The notes beneath the pieces are model-generated. The model was not told where the DNA came from. It saw nothing but the letters and a program-made list of their open reading frames with translations, and made no database searches. Positions 44,021 to 45,427 of a stretch of 45,427 bases of DNA are shown in pieces (the first letter of the stretch is position 1; each line of letters opens with the position of its first letter). The stretch spans positions 1 to 45,427 of the forward strand of contig CALVEJ010000008.1 in assembly GCA_944326535.1 (NCBI GenBank), given 5' to 3'. Source of the stretch: Candidatus Gastranaerophilales bacterium (GTDB lineage: Bacteria > Cyanobacteriota > Vampirovibrionia > Gastranaerophilales > Gastranaerophilaceae). The translations under genes were made by a program, and so were the position numbers.

Positions 44021-44971
44021 GTGTCAGAAATTCGTCCAAGCATCGTTAGCGTTCGTCCATACCAATATGTTGGAGCTAATCTGTCAAATATAAGGAAGGT
44101 AAGCAATCCTGTTGAGCAAAATAATAAACCGAAAGGAATGTCAAGAGGAAAGAAGATTACTATTGCAACAGTTGCTGCTGCTCTGCTGGGTATTGGAGCC
44201 ATTGTTATAACAAGGGGAAAAGCTGCGGCAAAAGCTGCACAAAAGGCAAAATTGCTTGCAGATATTCCGCCGGAACTGCAAACAAGATTTTCTGCAATCA
44301 AAGACCTTAAAGGTAAGGAATTTGTTGACAGGGCTTATTCTGAACTTGTTGAGTATATGGGACTTAAAGGTGTTGCACCCAAAGAAGTTGCTATAAAAAA
44401 TGCGGATGGTCTTTTCAGTGTAACAGGCGGTTATAATTGTATAGACAACACTATTGAATTTTCAGAAGGCATTTTGACAAAGTTGTGCAAAAAAGATCAG
44501 ATTGGTATGATGGCCCATGAACTGCGCCATTGCAAACAATATACGGATATGCTGAGAACAGAGGGTATTACTGTTGAAAAATATGTTGAATCTACTGTAA
44601 AAAGTATGTTGGAGAGAGCTAAAAATAATGGGTTTAATATGCAATATCAATTTGCATATAATGTGGCAAAAGAACAAGGAAGACTGCAAGAGTTTTTGAC
44701 AAATGTAAAAAAACAATGGACAAAAGATTTATCAAAAAAGGTCAGAGAAAATTATAAAGATGTTCTTGCAATGCCAAAGATTAAGGCGAATTCGCCTGAG
44801 GGTATAAAAGCTTATGAAAATTTAAAGGCAAACAGTGAATATGTCGGGCTCGGATTTTTGGGTTCGGGTTCCGATGCATATAGAAACAACCCGGTTGAAG
44901 TAGATGCGTATGCATTTGGCGACAAAATTGAAGAAATGTTTGAAAAGTTTATTAAAGCAGTAAATATTTAG
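44021..44971 (+). CDS. HExxH metallopeptidase-like protein with N-terminal basic membrane segment
   Basis: A 316-aa protein starting at GTG 44021 (aagga upstream). The N-terminus is Ser/Val/Pro-rich; a hydrophobic helix follows at about 45-64 (ITIATVAAALLGIGAIVI). The zinc motif MMAHELRHCKQY has His166, Glu167 and His170, and NPVEVDAYAFGDKI supplies a likely third ligand, Glu293. This spacing is that of a zincin with a distant Glu. The genome context gives no substrate. A probable membrane-anchored metalloprotease, not assigned to a named family. Confidence 0.6.
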   Translation: MSEIRPSIVSVRPYQYVGANLSNIRKVSNPVEQNNKPKGMSRGKKITIATVAAALLGIGAIVITRGKAAAKAAQKAKLLADIPPELQTRFSAIKDLKGKEFVDRAYSELVEYMGLKGVAPKEVAIKNADGLFSVTGGYNCIDNTIEFSEGILTKLCKKDQIGMMAHELRHCKQYTDMLRTEGITVEKYVESTVKSMLERAKNNGFNMQYQFAYNVAKEQGRLQEFLTNVKKQWTKDLSKKVRENYKDVLAMPKIKANSPEGIKAYENLKANSEYVGLGFLGSGSDAYRNNPVEVDAYAFGDKIEEMFEKFIKAVNI

Positions 44972-45134
44972 TATAGTTTAATATAAAAAACGGGACAAGA
45001 CGTTGCCTTGTGGTTCTCATCCCCCCATAAAACAAAAAAGACTCTATCCGGAGTCAAAAAACGAAGCAGGGAGGAGATTGTCTTGTTCGCTCGCATATAA
45101 CGGCGTTACGCCTTCCACCTACGCGTAAGGCTTC
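44972..45134. other. Gene-free stretch beside MITE copy 2
   Basis: No gene seen. It holds the minus-strand terminator at 45034-45055 and minor dyads such as GGCG-tta-CGCC near 45103-45113. Confidence 0.5.
45034..45055 (-). terminator. Terminator, minus strand
   Basis: GACTC-N6-GAGTC (45040-45044 with 45051-45055) preceded on plus by six A; on minus this is a stem followed by TTTTTTG. It would end the minus-strand gene entering from the right edge. Confidence 0.55.
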
Positions 45135-45352
45135 AGTTTCGTCGGTTGGGCATACTTGCCCAACGATAAAATTGGACATTAATTTGACTCGAAATTCTCT
45201 TTGTTTTGTGAGTTTCAGCCCAATTTAAAATATTATTTGTAATTTTGTGTCCTAATAAACTCCAATATAATCTGTTTTATGAATACAATATCAAACAGCT
45301 TTCTACTACTGAAGGTTAGTGTTGTTGGGCAAGTATGCCCAACCGACAGTCC
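45135..45352. mobile_element. MITE/REP-like inverted-repeat element, copy 2
   Basis: 218 bp, left end gtcggttgggcatacttgcc, right end its exact reverse complement over at least 23 bp (ttgggcaagtatgcccaaccgac). Each terminal repeat is itself a GTTGGGC/GCCCAAC hairpin. The first 73 bp equal copy 1 save one base; the middle is diverged, so the copies are not recent duplicates of the whole element. No frame inside. The outer flanks (gcttc left, gaagc right) add a further imperfect repeat. Confidence 0.8.
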
Positions 45353-45427
45353 GAAGCAATGCATTGTGTGTTTTCTTCTAGCATAATTTCGTAACCGACA
45401 AGTGCTGTGGATTTCCAGTCCAAGAAT
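45316..45427 (-). CDS. C-terminal end of a minus-strand gene (partial)
   Basis: On the minus strand from the right edge, 36 codons run without a stop to TAA at 45316-45318; the translation begins FLDWKSTALVGYEIMLEE. The last dozen codons lie in the right end of MITE copy 2, and the terminator at 45034-45055 lies downstream. Other frames are open too for part of this length, so this is a weak call. Confidence 0.3.
   Translation of the reverse strand, partial: FLDWKSTALVGYEIMLEENTQCIASDCRLGILAQQH

Noticed and set aside
43659-45352. CRISPR array
   Set aside because: Only two copies 1.3 kb apart with diverged interiors; no regular short spacers.

Overview
The window reads as chromosomal DNA from an AT-rich, Gram-negative-type bacterium. 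The best guess is a gut Gastranaerophilales member (Melainabacteria/Vampirovibrionia, the non-photosynthetic sisters of Cyanobacteria). Support: an outer-membrane toolkit (AsmA-like giant protein, TolC/NodT-type channel, dTDP-rhamnose genes), a single-chain homotetramer-type glutamate synthase next to glnA, a split glycine-cleavage P protein, a lone FliO-like protein, and several lineage-type proteins with no recognised function (calpain-like protease, HExxH proteins, glycine-zipper protein). This assignment is inference; there is no rRNA or tRNA in the window.

Layout. 1-2.4 kb: a hairpin-rich left edge, then a calpain-like cysteine protease on the minus strand. 2.4-6.2 kb: a small unknown protein, then nadK, recN and a XerC/D recombinase on plus. 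6.2-9.9 kb: nitrogen assimilation on minus (glnA, gltA/gltD-like, an 88-aa unknown), a 52-aa small ORF and a HicB-like small protein. 10-16.3 kb: FliO-like protein, a NeuB-type synthase, a KdsC-like phosphatase, a TPR protein and aspartokinase packed with overlaps, then a P-loop kinase and an orphan ribbon-helix-helix regulator. 16.5-23.1 kb: glycine-zipper protein, UshA-like metallophosphatase, 1211-aa AsmA-like protein. 23.2-27 kb: RNase HIII and gcvT-gcvH-gcvPA without gcvPB. 27-34 kb: a minus-strand housekeeping group (pnp with its own promoter and terminator; an unknown membrane-anchored protein; then pyrH-frr-cdsA-rnc-rpe with overlapping starts and stops). 34-40.1 kb: a MATE transporter, the rfbCBDA dTDP-L-rhamnose operon, a putative metal exporter and a small four-helix membrane protein. 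40.1-45.4 kb: accessory genes (secreted repeat protein, two HExxH proteins, TolC-like protein behind a doubled operator, NUDIX hydrolase) and two copies of a ~217-bp inverted-repeat element.

The main non-textbook signals are: (1) the paired ~217-bp MITE/REP-like element whose ends are themselves palindromes; (2) four genes whose ATG sits exactly 6 nt behind a -10 box, predicting leaderless mRNAs; (3) a 19-bp tandem repeat, each unit a TGTTA-N6-TAACA dyad, directly upstream of the TolC-like gene; (4) a set of unsecreted or unusual hydrolases (calpain-like, UshA-like, two zincin-like) with short disordered N-termini in place of signal peptides. I saw no CRISPR array, tRNA, rRNA, intact transposase or prophage.
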